Program-made: the position numbers and the translations under genes
Notes under the pieces: model-generated
What the model saw: the letters and a program-made list of their open reading frames with translations, nothing else
What the model was told of the DNA's origin: nothing
The model's database searches: none
NCBI GenBank assembly: GCA_002914805.1
Contig: JXTB01000325.1
Coordinates: forward strand, 213,401 to 277,400
Direction of reading: 5' to 3'
From: Parasponia andersonii
Lineage: Eukaryota > Streptophyta > Magnoliopsida > Rosales > Cannabaceae
Length of the DNA stretch: 64,000 nucleotides
Shown: one piece after another, positions 1 to 9,746 of the stretch
Numbering within the stretch: position 1 is the first letter of the stretch
How the letters are laid out: the number at the start of each line of letters is the position of its first letter

Positions 1-844
1 ATGGGAAAACTGATCCGCAGGATCATATGGATCACTTCAACGACCTGATGGAACTACATCGTGTCGATGATCTCACATGTTGCAGGTGTTTTGCTGTAAC
101 TCTCAGTGGAGCAGCAAAGAAGTAGTTCTGAGGACTCAAACCTGACTCAATCTCATCCTGGTAATAACTCCAGACTGCATTCTTAAGGTAATTCCAGGCT
201 GCGAAGAATTTCACTGTTCCACTGGTCAGTCTGTCTGCTATTCGGCAAGGTCTGGAGAAAATTCTATGTTCTTACCTAAATTACTTTACCTCAGAATTGG
301 CAAAGGTCAACAACCCACCTGAAGGAGGAGTTTTAACTCTAATGATGACTGGGGTGCGACCAGAAACTAAACTCTGGGAAGATTTACTTGAGCGAGAATG
401 CAGAACCCTTGAAGATTTCTATTGTAGAGTTGGTCGGCATCTAAGAGTGAAATCTTCACGCGAAAATCTTCGTAAGGTCACAAAGGAAGGAAGGAAGGAT
501 GCTGCTAAGGATATGACCACAAACAACAACAATAATAAAAGGTCGAATAAAATGAGTATTGAACAAACAACTGAAAACAACCCCAACAGAAAAAGCAGGA
601 GGTTCTAAAAGTTCCTATGAGGTTCAACAACTATACTGAACTGAACGCACCCATAGATCATATTTATGCAGTCACGAACCAGCATGAGAGTTTTTGCCAA
701 CCAAAACCGATGAAAAGAGATAGAGCGAGGCGTGACCCCAACAAGTTCTGTCGGTATCACAATGACATTGGAAACGATACCAAAAACTACTTTGCTTTGA
801 AAGATGAAATCGAAAAATTAATTAAAGAAGAGCGGCTGTGGTAG
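1..844 (+). pseudogene. gag remnant of the Tat element
   Basis: The open pieces 297-608 and 617-844, plus the interrupted frame before 297, read as a plant retrotransposon Gag. There is a capsid-like stretch ending in the sequence around VNNPPEGG and a P-E-T-K-L-W-E-D-L motif. A basic Asn-rich linker follows, then a C-R-Y-H-N motif with a following D-T-K-N-Y, matching the degenerate zinc-knuckle-like region (C-x-x-H...) typical of Tat Gags. Stops near 124 and 606 and the shift between pieces show that it is decayed. The N-terminus lies outside the window. A working Gag would form the particle that packages element RNA. Confidence 0.75.
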
Positions 845-1054
845 TACACTAAACTGAATGATGAAAGGCGAGAAGAAGACTGACAGTGACCTCCAGAAAT
901 TCAACACGAGGTGCGAACTATTTTTGGAGGCCCGCACATCGGTGGAAATTTGAAGAGAGCACAGGATAGGTACACACGAGAAGCGCAACAGTAACTATTA
1001 ACTAATGTCATCCATCTCAAGCAACGACCACGAAAGCTTCAACGGGTACCGGAT

Positions 1055-1576
1055 ATGAATATTACCTTCACGGAACAGGATACTAGGGAGGTCCATTACC
1101 CGCACAATAATGCGTTGGTCATAAAGATCAACTGTGGAAGCACGCAGCTATGGCAAGTATTGGTTGATAATGGCAGCGCTGTCGACATCCTGTACTATGA
1201 CGCCTTCAAAAAGATGGGATTGAGTGAAAGTGACCTGAAGCCCGCTGTCACCCCATTCTACGGATTTACTGGTAACAGCATAATGCCCAGGGGCATGATT
1301 GAGTTAATGGTCAACGTTGGAACCTATCCTAGGGTTTCGACAGTAATGACCCAATTCTTAGTTGTGGATTGCCCCTCTGTATTTAATGCTGTATTAGGAA
1401 GACCGACACTAAGGGAACTTCGAGCAGTAACTTCTACCTATCATCTTGCTATGAAATTCTCAACTCAACAAGGGGTAGACGAGGTGCGTGGCAACCAATA
1501 TAATGCGAGGACTTGTTATAATAACTCAATAAAGCTCGCAACAAAAGATATGACACCTCGCATAATGATGGTCTAG
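1055..1576 (+). pseudogene. aspartic protease domain of the Tat pol
   Basis: The open stretch of 173 codons contains the retropepsin core. LVDNGSAVDIL places the catalytic Asp near residue 38, and a hydrophobic strand follows. A-V-L-G-R-P near residue 113 is the conserved second half seen in plant Ty3 proteases. The active-site triplet here is D-N-G rather than D-S/T-G. The domain would cleave the Gag-Pol polyprotein. The frame ends with a stop at 1576 and the RT part begins in another frame at about 1610, so the polyprotein is broken. Confidence 0.8.
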
Positions 1577-1609
1577 CTATAAGGAGAAGCATTAAGGAAA
1601 GCATCAGAA

Positions 1610-3014
1610 GTGTCAGGCGAAGCGTCATGCGGAATATCAATCGATGACCTCGACCCTCGAGAAATTGATGGTAAGGTCAAAACTAGACCTATAGAAGACT
1701 TGGAAGATTTGCCAATCGATAGGTCTTCAAAGGTTCTTAAAATCGGAGCGAAGCTTCAAGAACCCGTGCAAGCTTCATTAATCGCTTTTCTGAAATCAAA
1801 CCTGGATATATTCGCATGGCAACATTCGGATTTGATGGGGATTGATCCGAATATCATGTGTCACCGCCTCAATATATATACGAGGAGGAAGCCTGTACGG
1901 CAAAATAGAAGAGCCATGAATCCAGAACATTATGTCGCATTGAAAGAAAAGGTAGAGAAGTTGCTCGAGATTAGATTCATTAGGGAATCTTTCCATCCAA
2001 ACTAGCTTGCAAACCCATATTCAATCAAGAAACCCAACGGGAAGTAGATAACTTGTATCGATTTTACCGACCTCAATAAGGCATGCCCGAAGGACAGTTT
2101 TCCCCTTCCGAGAATCGACCAACTCGTAGATGTGACGTCGGGACATGAACTGTTAAGCTTTATGGACGCATATTCTGGATATAATCAAATCCCCATGTAC
2201 GAGCTTGATGAGGAGTATACTTCATTCATCACTGACTGAGGGTTGTACTGTTACAAGAAGATGCCTTTTGGACTCATCAATGTGGGAGCGACTTATCAAT
2301 GTCTTGTCAATATGATGTTTGCAAAGCATATTGGCAGGACAATGGAAGTATATGTTGATGACATGTTGGTAAAATCGAAGGGAGCTGAAGATCATATCAA
2401 GCATCTTGATGAGATATTCAACATTCTTCCAAAATATCAGATGAGGCTAAACCCCCAGAATTGTGCATTCAGGGTAGGATCTGGAAAATTCCTGGGGTTC
2501 ATGGTCAACCAGCGAGAAATTGAAACTAATCCCCAGAAGATACAAGCACTAATCGATATACAATCCCCCTGTAAATCCAAAGACATTCAAAGACTAGCGG
2601 GAAGAGTGGCTGCATTAAGTCGATTTGTATCCAGGTCAACAGATAAGTGCCAACTATTCTTCGAAGTACTAAAGGGTTCGAAGAGATTCGAGTGGACGGA
2701 AGAATGCGAGCAGGTGTTTCGAGAATTGAAAGCACACTTAGGTTCTCCTCCACTCTTGTCGAAGCCAAACCCAGGGGAAGAATTGTATTTATACCTCGCT
2801 GTTTCCAAATATGCGATAAGTACTGCATTAATTCGAGAAGAAGAAAAGATACAGCGACCGGTACATTACGTAAGTAGAAGATTACTTGATGCCAAAGCAA
2901 GATATCCAGAGATGGAAAAGTTGGCATTAGCACTCATCGTCGCATCAGGAAGGTTCGACCTTATTTTCATCACACTCTATCAAAGTTTTCACGAATTTTC
3001 TGTTAAAACAGGTT
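1610..3014 (+). pseudogene. reverse transcriptase and first RNase H of the Tat pol
   Basis: RT motifs read in order across several frames: F-A-W-Q-H-S-D-L-M-G-I near 1812, the finger region around 1900-2000, K-A-C-P-K-D-S-F-P-L-P near 2080, M-P-F-G-L near 2265, and the catalytic V-Y-V-D-D at 2348-2362. The connection and the first RNase H region follow (YLYLAVSKYAISTALI and HYVSRRL, about 2785-2885). In-frame stops occur near 2005, 2046 and 2238. The frame is lost near 2955 and regained at 3015. The YVDD box is intact, but the reading frame cannot give a full protein. Confidence 0.88.
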
Positions 3015-3653
3015 TTGCAAAAACCTGAAGCTTCAGGACGACTACTCAAGTGGGCAATTGAGTTGAGTCAGTTTGACATCAATTTTCAACCTTGCACTGC
3101 CATTAAAGGGGAAGCTCTCGCAGATTTCATTGCAGAATTCACATATGATATTAATGTTCCCATAGAAGTAATCGAAAAACCTACTACAGATTTATCAAAA
3201 TTATGGAAACTTTACGTTGATGGATCGTCGAATGAGAATAGAATCGGTGCGGGCTTAGTGTTAATCAGTCCTGAAGGGCACAATATTTATTGTGCACTTC
3301 GCTTCAAATTTTCAACATCAAATAATGAGGCAGAATATGAAGCACTAATAGCTGGGCTAAAGCTCGCACGAGAAATGAAGGTCGAAATGATTGAGGTATA
3401 TAGCGATTCCCAATTGGTCGTTTGTCAAATAATCAGCAATTATCAAGCAAGAGGAGAAAAAATAATGGCTTATTTAAAGGAGGTACGAAGACTCTTCTCG
3501 ACATTTATTGCCTATAACATTCAACTTCTTCCTCGCATTAAAAATACTCGGGTAGATGCTCTAGCTAAGCTCGCTTCAATAAAAGATGCCGAATTACTAA
3601 AACTAGTCCCTTTCGAAGTTCTTGCAAAACCAAGTATCGAAGTAGAGCCCTAA
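3015..3653 (+). pseudogene. second (archaeal-type) RNase H of the Tat pol
   Basis: An open frame of 212 codons carries an RNase H fold with the acidic residues in the expected order: L-Y-V-D-G-S-S near residue 67, N-N-E-A-E-Y-E-A-L near residue 103, Y-S-D-S-Q-L near residue 128, and the C-terminal R-V-D-A-L-A-K-L-A near residue 181. It follows the first RNase H region. A duplicated RNase H is an established feature of Tat-lineage Ty3 elements. This piece still has all key acidic residues, though it is cut off from RT by the frame break at about 2955-3015. Confidence 0.82.
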
Positions 3654-3699
3654 ATAACCATGCCGGTTGACAAGAAACCATCATGGATGGATCCTATAA

Positions 3700-4917
3700 T
3701 GGAGTATATACAAAATGACGACCTCCTCGAAAACAAAGACGATGCAAAATGACTTCGAATAAAGGCAGCTCACTATGTCATCTATGACGAGAAGCTTTAT
3801 CAAAGAAGTTTTAGTTCGCCATTGTTATTATGTGTCGATGAAGAAAAAGTACACTACATTATGAGGAAAATTCACGAAAGAATATGTGGAAACCATTCTG
3901 GGAGGCAGGCACTTACGAATAAAGTTCTAAGACAAGGGTATTTTTGGCCAACTATGAAGAAGGATACAATGGAATTTGCTAAGAGGTGTGACAAATGTCA
4001 ACGATTTGCAATTATTCCTAGAATGCCACCTATGCCTCTAACTCCAATGACCAGTTCATGGCCATTTGTAGTGTGGAGAATTGATATTATCGGAATGCTT
4101 CCATTGACGCGAGGTGGATTAAAATATGCGATAGTCGCAGCCGATTATTTCACTAAGTGGATAGAAGCTGAAGCCTTGAGTATCATTTCCGCAAAGAAGA
4201 TGATAGATTTTGTTTACAAATCTATAATCTGCCGTTATGGTATACTATATACCATAATTTCTGATAATGGGAAACAATTTGACTGTGATGAGTTCTGTAA
4301 CTTCTGCGACAACTTAGGCATCAAGAAGAATTTCTCTACTGTTGTCCATCCACAAGCCAATGGACAGGCCGAGGCTATAAATAAGATACTTAAACAGAAT
4401 ATTAAGACAAAGCTAGAAGAGCACAAAGGAGCTTGGCCAAAAGTACTCTCTGAAGTATTATGGGCTTATCGCACCATTCAACGAACCACTATGGAGAGAG
4501 TCCATTCTCTTTAGCTTATGGATACGGAGCAATGGTACTAGTAGAAATTGGTGCGAGCTCTCTACGACGATCTACCTATGAGCAAGATCAGAATAACGCG
4601 CGGATGAGGATTGAGCTCGATCTTTTAGAAGAAAGGTACGAGCAGTCTTAGCTACGGATCGCATCATATTAACAGCGCATGACTTGGTATTATAACTCTA
4701 AAGTTAGAAGTCGAGGGTTTGAAGTTGGTGATCTTGTTCTTTGACAGGTTCTACCTAATAATAAAGAGCACGATGCCGATGTATTTGGACCTTCTTGGGA
4801 AGGAACATATGTTATTGATGCCGTTATTCGACCTGGGACATATAAGTTAGCTCGCATTGGTTGACAAAAGATCAAGTATGCTTGGAATACAGAACAACTT
4901 CGTCACTATTATCAGTA
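3700..4917 (+). pseudogene. integrase of the Tat pol
   Basis: The main open piece is 3822-4514. It shows the His/Cys zinc region (H-E-R-I-C-G-N-H then C-D-K-C), then the DDE core: W-R-I-D-I-I-G with the first Asp, I-I-S-D-N-G-K-Q-F with the second, and H-P-Q-A-N-G-Q-A-E with the Glu. The canonical W-G-I-D is W-R-I-D here. A frameshift at about 4480-4500 moves the C-terminal part (SPFSLAYG onward) to another frame, and stops follow near 4650, 4670 and 4742. The C-terminus ends at W-N-T-E-Q-L-R-H-Y-Y near 4880-4915, the usual pol terminus in this lineage. Confidence 0.85.
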
Positions 4918-5676
4918 AATCTTCATGTATTCGTCATTCATTAATAAAGATATCTACTTATATTCGTCATTCGTTGATCGTCATTCGTTGTTCATCATTC
5001 GTTATTCATCATTCGTCATCCTCAATAAGGGTGTCTCCTCATCGATCATTCGATTTGGTCCACCTTTTATAGTTTTATGGCAGTCTTCGAATACCATAAA
5101 ACTCGGGGGGTAGTGGGATCAAAATATTATCTCCTACTTGCTTCCTAAGGGACTATACAAAACGTCCATTTATAGGGGTCGGAATTTTAGATCGCCGAAA
5201 TTTCTAAAATTTCTTCAAATCTTAGGATTTTCTCCTCACTTCATGCCATAGCATATCGTATTACGTAATTTATCTCCTCGAACAATAAAGTAACTAAGCA
5301 AAATGTTCATTGTTTGATGTGATATATTGCTATATTACATTTTGCCATGAAACTTTTGAAAAACAGTATTGAGTTTGCACCACTCATACTTGCTGTCTTC
5401 TTAAGCGACCTAACTTATCCTAATACTTAAAACCCGTTTTAAGTATTGGATTCGAATCGCAATAGCGTACCGATCAGTCACCTAGTAATTGACTACTTGG
5501 TTAAATTATGTATCTTTATATTATAATATAATGTTTTAATTATTTTGCAAGAATAAATGTCTAATAAAGAAAGCATTCATTCATTGATAAAGGCTCGCAC
5601 CTGTATACAAGCAAAGTACTACAAAATATTAAGGGATAAAGCCCGCATTATTCTGAAATTAAAAAAAAAAAGGAAA
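4918..5676. other. spacer between pol and antisense accessory gene
   Basis: Non-coding part of the Tat element. The beginning has short repeats of the type TTCGTCATTCGTT (4930-5020). Near 5101 there is the G-rich phrase CTCGGGGGGTAGTGGG, which resembles a second purine-rich tract. I see no further gene here. The open frame 5557-5919 on the + strand overlaps the 3' part of the antisense gene and looks like its shadow. Confidence 0.5.
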
Positions 5677-7808
5677 TTATGCAGATGTGCTCGCTCCACC
5701 GTCTCCAGTCTTGGCAGCCTCCACTTGCCTCCAACTCTGGACAAGCTCGACCACATCTTCATCAAGGATGGAAAAGTCAAAATCCGGATGCTCGCAGAAG
5801 ATATTATATATTATGGTCGACGAGGCGATGTCACTAAGTTTTTCTTCGAGCTCCTTGCCTTCGGTAGCCTTGAACTATTCTATAGCGTTGTGAGCCGTTT
5901 CTTTTGTTGTCTTCTCTAGAATATCCGGATGCTCAGAGATTGTCTTCTTAAGTTCTTTAATTTTCTCCTCGAGCTTCTCCTTTTCGAACTTTTCCTTAGC
6001 CAGATCCTCGCGTAGCTATCGATTCTCTAGTTTGAATGATTTTTTCTCTTCCTCGCGAGCCTTCTCTGAGTTCTCGAATGCTTGGGTTATTTCTTCGACT
6101 TTTTCAGCTTTTTCAATACATTCAAGGACCGGGTCATGCATTAAAACAGCAGCTACATCGGTCTGAAAATATAACACATCAATACCAGAAAAGTGCATTG
6201 AAGAGAGAAAATAGAAGATTCTTACATTCGTCAACATCCTCATCGCAGATCCGAAGGTAACCTTGGCTGATCATCACTTCATCCTCTCCCAGCCATCTTC
6301 AGAGGTAACATGGTCGATGAAAGCTCCGCTCATGCCAGCTTTTTCTGGCAGTTGATGAAGGAGTGCGAAAAGCTCCTCGTCTTTATCGACCTGTTCGGTC
6401 TTTCATTGGAAGCGGCCGTCTCCTTGGGTGGCTCAAGTTGGTTCACAGTTAGTGGAGACTGAAGAGGAGGCGTGCTTGCCGGGATATCCTCGAAGGCGAC
6501 TTTTCATTTCTTTGAAGTGTCGACCTTCTCTTTCCCTTTCGTCATTGGAGGTGTGCTCTCTGGTGTCCTGGACTTTGCCATTGACCCCAGAGTGGAAGGC
6601 GGTGCTCGCAGTCTGCTACCAATAACCAATCTGTACAAATATGCGAGTCAGCATGCGAGGTGACATAATGCGATGAGAGGAAAAAGAAAAATAATTACCT
6701 TCTTGCTGATGAGAGATTGGTGGCAATGCAGCGTCTGAAGAGGATGCTTCCGAGACTATAGGTGTGGCAGGTGCTTTTCGTTTCCTGGGTTTTGAAGATG
6801 AGACACCCTTTTCCTTCTGTTTCCTCAGCTTTTTCTTCGAGCTCGAAGGTTTAGTGGGACGATTAGTAGAATCTGGGAAGGCGGCTCCCCTTAGAAACAG
6901 TCCGTAAGCAACTAAGTTCTTAGTCATCCCAAGCTTCTTCCAATCAAACTCTTCGATCAAAAGGTTGTTTGTTTTGTATACCCTTGCGAGCTGCTCTCTG
7001 GAAAGTCCTGGTCGTTTCCTGTTATCTGTGATGACATACGAGTACAATCAGAATAATATATTTATATAGAAAAGGCGATAAGCTGAAAGTTACCTACTAG
7101 GGTTCTGAAAGAAGCCGTTATCCACGTAGTCAAAGTAGAAAAATGGATTTTTCCATGTTCCCATGTTGTTGCGAACCCTGTAGATAGTTTTTATTGCTTG
7201 GTTCGACCACTTGCTCGCATAAAAGAAGCCGAAGTCTGATGGGTTTGATTTCACTTGGTAAAACCAAGCGAACTCTTCAAAAATGGGGGTCTCTAAGCCT
7301 AGTTTATGGTATAATATACATAGACCTACCATGTATCTATAAGTATTTGGAGTTAGTTGAAAAAAGACGACTCCATAATAATCGACGATTGATTTTATGT
7401 AAGGAGGTGGACACTGTATCTAAGAACTGCTGCCCAGAATGAGGTGATTCCGCGAGGAGGTGTGTGTGGTCGATTGAACTCTGTGGGAAGGCGTAGAGGG
7501 ACGTCGATTTTATAGCTGCAAACGATTTTTCTGAGCTTGTTTGTTGAACACCTCGTCTTTACATTGGTATATGACCAATCTTCCTCTACATATTGATAAC
7601 TCGTTGCGAACGCAGAGGCATCTCTGATATACCGAGGCTATTGGCCTTGATGAAAGTCGCTTATGCGAGGATTACTTTGCCTGATCCTAGCTATTTCCAC
7701 TTTAGGTTCTGATTCAAGGTAGTCTTCGAGGTTTATAGGGCTAACGCTGGTATTGAAAGATTCTCCTGAGAATGCATTCCCTTCCCTAAAATCCTCACTA
7801 CTAGACAT
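5677..7808 (-). pseudogene. antisense accessory gene of the Tat element, spliced, decayed
   Basis: Read on the minus strand. An ATG at 7808 opens an acidic N-terminal region of about 55 codons, interrupted once by TAG, and continues to about 7400. After a 1-nt frame change comes a conserved-looking block (F-F-Q-L-T-P-N-T-Y-R-Y then E-E-F-A-W-F-Y), ending in a splice-like donor near 7098. An acceptor at 7026 (CATCACAG) opens a second exon with a Lys/Ser-rich nuclear-localisation-like stretch (residues K-P-R-K-R-K) and a donor at 6698. A further exon starts near 6630. The last begins near 6165 after TTTTCAG and encodes a Glu/Lys-rich coiled coil, stopping at 5677. Tat elements such as Grande are known to carry an antisense gene of unknown role in this place. 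No function can be given. Confidence 0.68.
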
Positions 7809-8837
7809 TTGAAAAGAAATATGGATGGATTTAGTCCTATGCGAGCATTAGGGATCTTAGCTATATGCGAGCAGTTTTGGAGTCTCATCCTAGGATTGCA
7901 TCAGCAAGCTGCTCATCGAATTTTTTCTAATCGATTTACGGATTCATAAAAATTGTTCGAGCAGTTCCTTGATAATTCGTCACTCGACTGACTATGGTTT
8001 TCAAAAAAAAAAAAGGTTTCAGATCCTAAAATTCTTCCACGTGTTCGTCTGTCAGTCAGTCATCTAAAGAGTGTATTCTATAAATTAATGGAGGAATTCT
8101 AAAAAATTTCTATTTTACAGTCCATCTGAATATGGGATGAGTTTATGTTCAGAATATTTAGGCTCTACGATTTGTTCCTATTTTCTAGAAATAGAATCTA
8201 TAAATAAGAGTTCTGGAAAAATCGAAGAACAAGAAAGAGAGGATATATACTAATCTTTCTTTGAAGACGGAGGGACCAAGATGACATCTGAAGGATTATG
8301 ATGATAACTTCATCAAAGAAGATAACAAAGCTGTGCGAACTGAGAAACAGAACGACGCCAGAAGGATTGCTTTGTGGACACTTTGGGTTTTAGGAGAGAG
8401 AAGCAGGAGGCGATAGAGTTTGAGTAATAAAGAAGAGGCGGAGTGATTTTCGATATATATATATGTCACTGGCATTGCCAAATCACAGCCGTAGATCAAA
8501 GTATTTAATTTTCAGATCCAGAGGCCGAAATTCACGCAGGAGTTGATTTTCCGAAATTAAAACGGTATCTTTTCAAAATTTGAAACGACTCGAATTAAGA
8601 CAACAGCTGGTGTCATCGCTGTCATTGTGTCTGCTCAAAAAATAAAAAAGTCTCTTCGAGTTTTGTTGAGAAAAGGTGACACGTGATTTCAGCTGTCAGG
8701 AGAAGATACGTATAGTTCTGAAAAGAAGTGATTTGAGAATTAATGACTCTTTGAAGATCTCGAGATAATGTCATGACGTCGCATTTATGAGCTCGCACTT
8801 AATAGAAGGAAGCTCGTTTTTGTCCTAAAGAACTAAT
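7809..8837. other. 3' internal region of Tat element upstream of antisense gene
   Basis: No supported protein-coding gene. By position it holds the promoter of the antisense accessory gene and the 3' untranslated region of the sense transcript. Its last 230 bases (GACACGTG..., TCTCGAGAT, CATGACGTC, GAAGCTC, TCCTAAAGAACTAATGGA) are also found, diverged, at 62940-63140 before the second Tat LTR. A short TA run lies near 8453-8464. Confidence 0.55.
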
Positions 8838-8849
8838 GGAAGTGGGGGG
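8838..8849 (+). promoter_or_regulatory. polypurine tract of the Tat element
   Basis: GGAAGTGGGGGG followed by CAAT and then the LTR start TGTTATG. It primes plus-strand DNA synthesis in reverse transcription. The matching tract before the second Tat LTR is GGAGCTGGGGGG at 63132-63143, in the same context. Confidence 0.75.
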
Positions 8850-8853
8850 CAAT

Positions 8854-9370
8854 TGTTATGCGGTCTAAAAACTAGATGATGGTCAATGCCAAAAAGAGAA
8901 AGATATCAACTAAGAGGACGTGACAGGTCGCACGAGTAAGTTAAGTGCGACCTCTTCTGAGTAAGTCGAATGCGACCTCTCTCTGAATAAAGTGCGACCT
9001 TCTCTGAATAAGTTAAGTGCGACCAGAACGAAAAGGAAACTAGACCGAGCTTCGTCAAACGGGTAATCTACAAAGAAAGGGAAACAAAAAATTCTCTTTC
9101 AAGATCGACCAGTCGTTTCATTTAAGTTATTATCCAGTTATATTGTTACTCAAATTGTATTTTCTGATTATATACTTATCCGTTTTCATAATCGGGAAAC
9201 ATTGAAATACCTTCACCTATATAAGGGGAAGATCAATGTTGCCTTGGGGATCTCTGGGGAGGAAAAAACTTAACTTAAGGACTCACTTTCTGAACACACT
9301 CTGTACTCTCTTGTAATCTTCCAGAAAATTGCAATTTCTTAAATTCATTATTACAAAACCTCCGTCAACA
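8854..9370 (+). repeat. 3' LTR of Tat element (517 bp)
   Basis: Starts TGTTATGCGG and ends CTCCGTCAACA, giving TGTT...AACA inverted ends. A related LTR at 63148-63917 starts TGTTGTGCGG and ends CCTCCATCAACA. It includes four TGCGACC-headed repeats in U3 (starts 8946, 8971, 8993, 9018) and a TATA box CTATATAAGG at 9217. Boundaries are set by comparison with the second copy and the preceding polypurine tract. No target-site duplication can be checked because the 5' end is outside the window. Confidence 0.82.
9217..9226 (+). promoter_or_regulatory. TATA box in Tat LTR
   Basis: CTATATAAGG within the LTR. The second LTR has CTATATAAAGG at 63586 in the same context (followed by GGG and GATC-containing sequence). 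It is the probable core promoter of the element, so U3 is left of it and R/U5 right of it. Confidence 0.65.
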
Positions 9371-9375
9371 TAAAT

Positions 9376-9485
9376 ATTCATTATTTAATTTTTATTTTTT
9401 TTATTATCAAAAAAACGTAGGTGACTAATTTTATAAAAATAATACTAATAGATGGATAAAAAAAATTACCTTGCATATATATATA
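9376..9485 (+). repeat. direct repeat, copy 1 (with 10872-10945)
   Basis: Directly after the LTR. It shares ATTCATTATTTAATTT and a 40-base block running from AATTTTATAAAAATAA through TAGATGGATAAAAA to ATTACCT with 10872-10945. Copy 1 has about 35 extra bases in the middle. The copy ends in a TA run and the N at 9490. Confidence 0.7.
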
Positions 9486-9490
9486 TATAN

Positions 9491-9746
9491 TGAGTGCTGA
9501 AAGTGTTCTAGTTCGTAATATTATTACTATGTTAACTTTTGTAAGAAGTGCTTCTTACTCTCATATCTCTAGAGATATTAATAAGACGACTCACTCTATT
9601 GCTAAAATAGGTTTAGATTCCTCTAGTTGTGTTATTGGGGATGGATCTCTTTTTCCTCCTCACATTCATCTAGACATTTGTAATTAATCTTCCTTAATGC
9701 TTTAATCCATAAGGATCCTTCTTTAAAAAAAAAAAAAAAAAAAAAA
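9491..9746 (+). mobile_element. 3' end of a LINE (RNase H C-terminus, 3' UTR, poly-A)
   Basis: The frame from 9492 is open for about 65 codons and reads F-V-R-S-A-S-Y-S-H-I-S-R-D-I-N-K, then H-S-I-A-K-I-G-L, then a hydrophobic and Pro-rich end before TAA at 9686. That is the pattern of the plant reverse-transcriptase-associated RNase H C-terminus (R-x-x-N...AH-x-LAK). A short 3' UTR and 22 A residues (9725-9746) follow, as expected of a 5'-truncated non-LTR insertion. The upstream part is lost or hidden by the N at 9490. Confidence 0.65.

Larger units (their letters stand above)
1..9370 (+). mobile_element. Tat-lineage Ty3/gypsy retrotransposon, 5' part outside window
   Basis: The order gag, protease, RT, RNase H, second RNase H, integrase is seen on the + strand from 1 to about 4917. 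A long non-pol region follows (4918-8837), then a polypurine tract and a TGTT...AACA LTR (8854-9370). The two RNase H regions and the long 3' region with an antisense gene are known marks of the Tat lineage (Grande, RetroSat2 and relatives). All coding parts are broken by stops and frameshifts, so the copy is dead as an autonomous element. The 5' LTR and the start of gag lie before base 1. Lineage assignment is by recognition of motifs, not by a tree. Confidence 0.9.

Noticed and set aside
5557..5919. Plus-strand ORF of 120 codons in the Tat 3' region
   Set aside because: It overlaps the minus-strand coiled-coil exon of the accessory gene, whose composition explains it; no own domain.
7194..7442. 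Plus-strand ORF opposite the accessory gene
   Set aside because: Shadow of the conserved antisense block.
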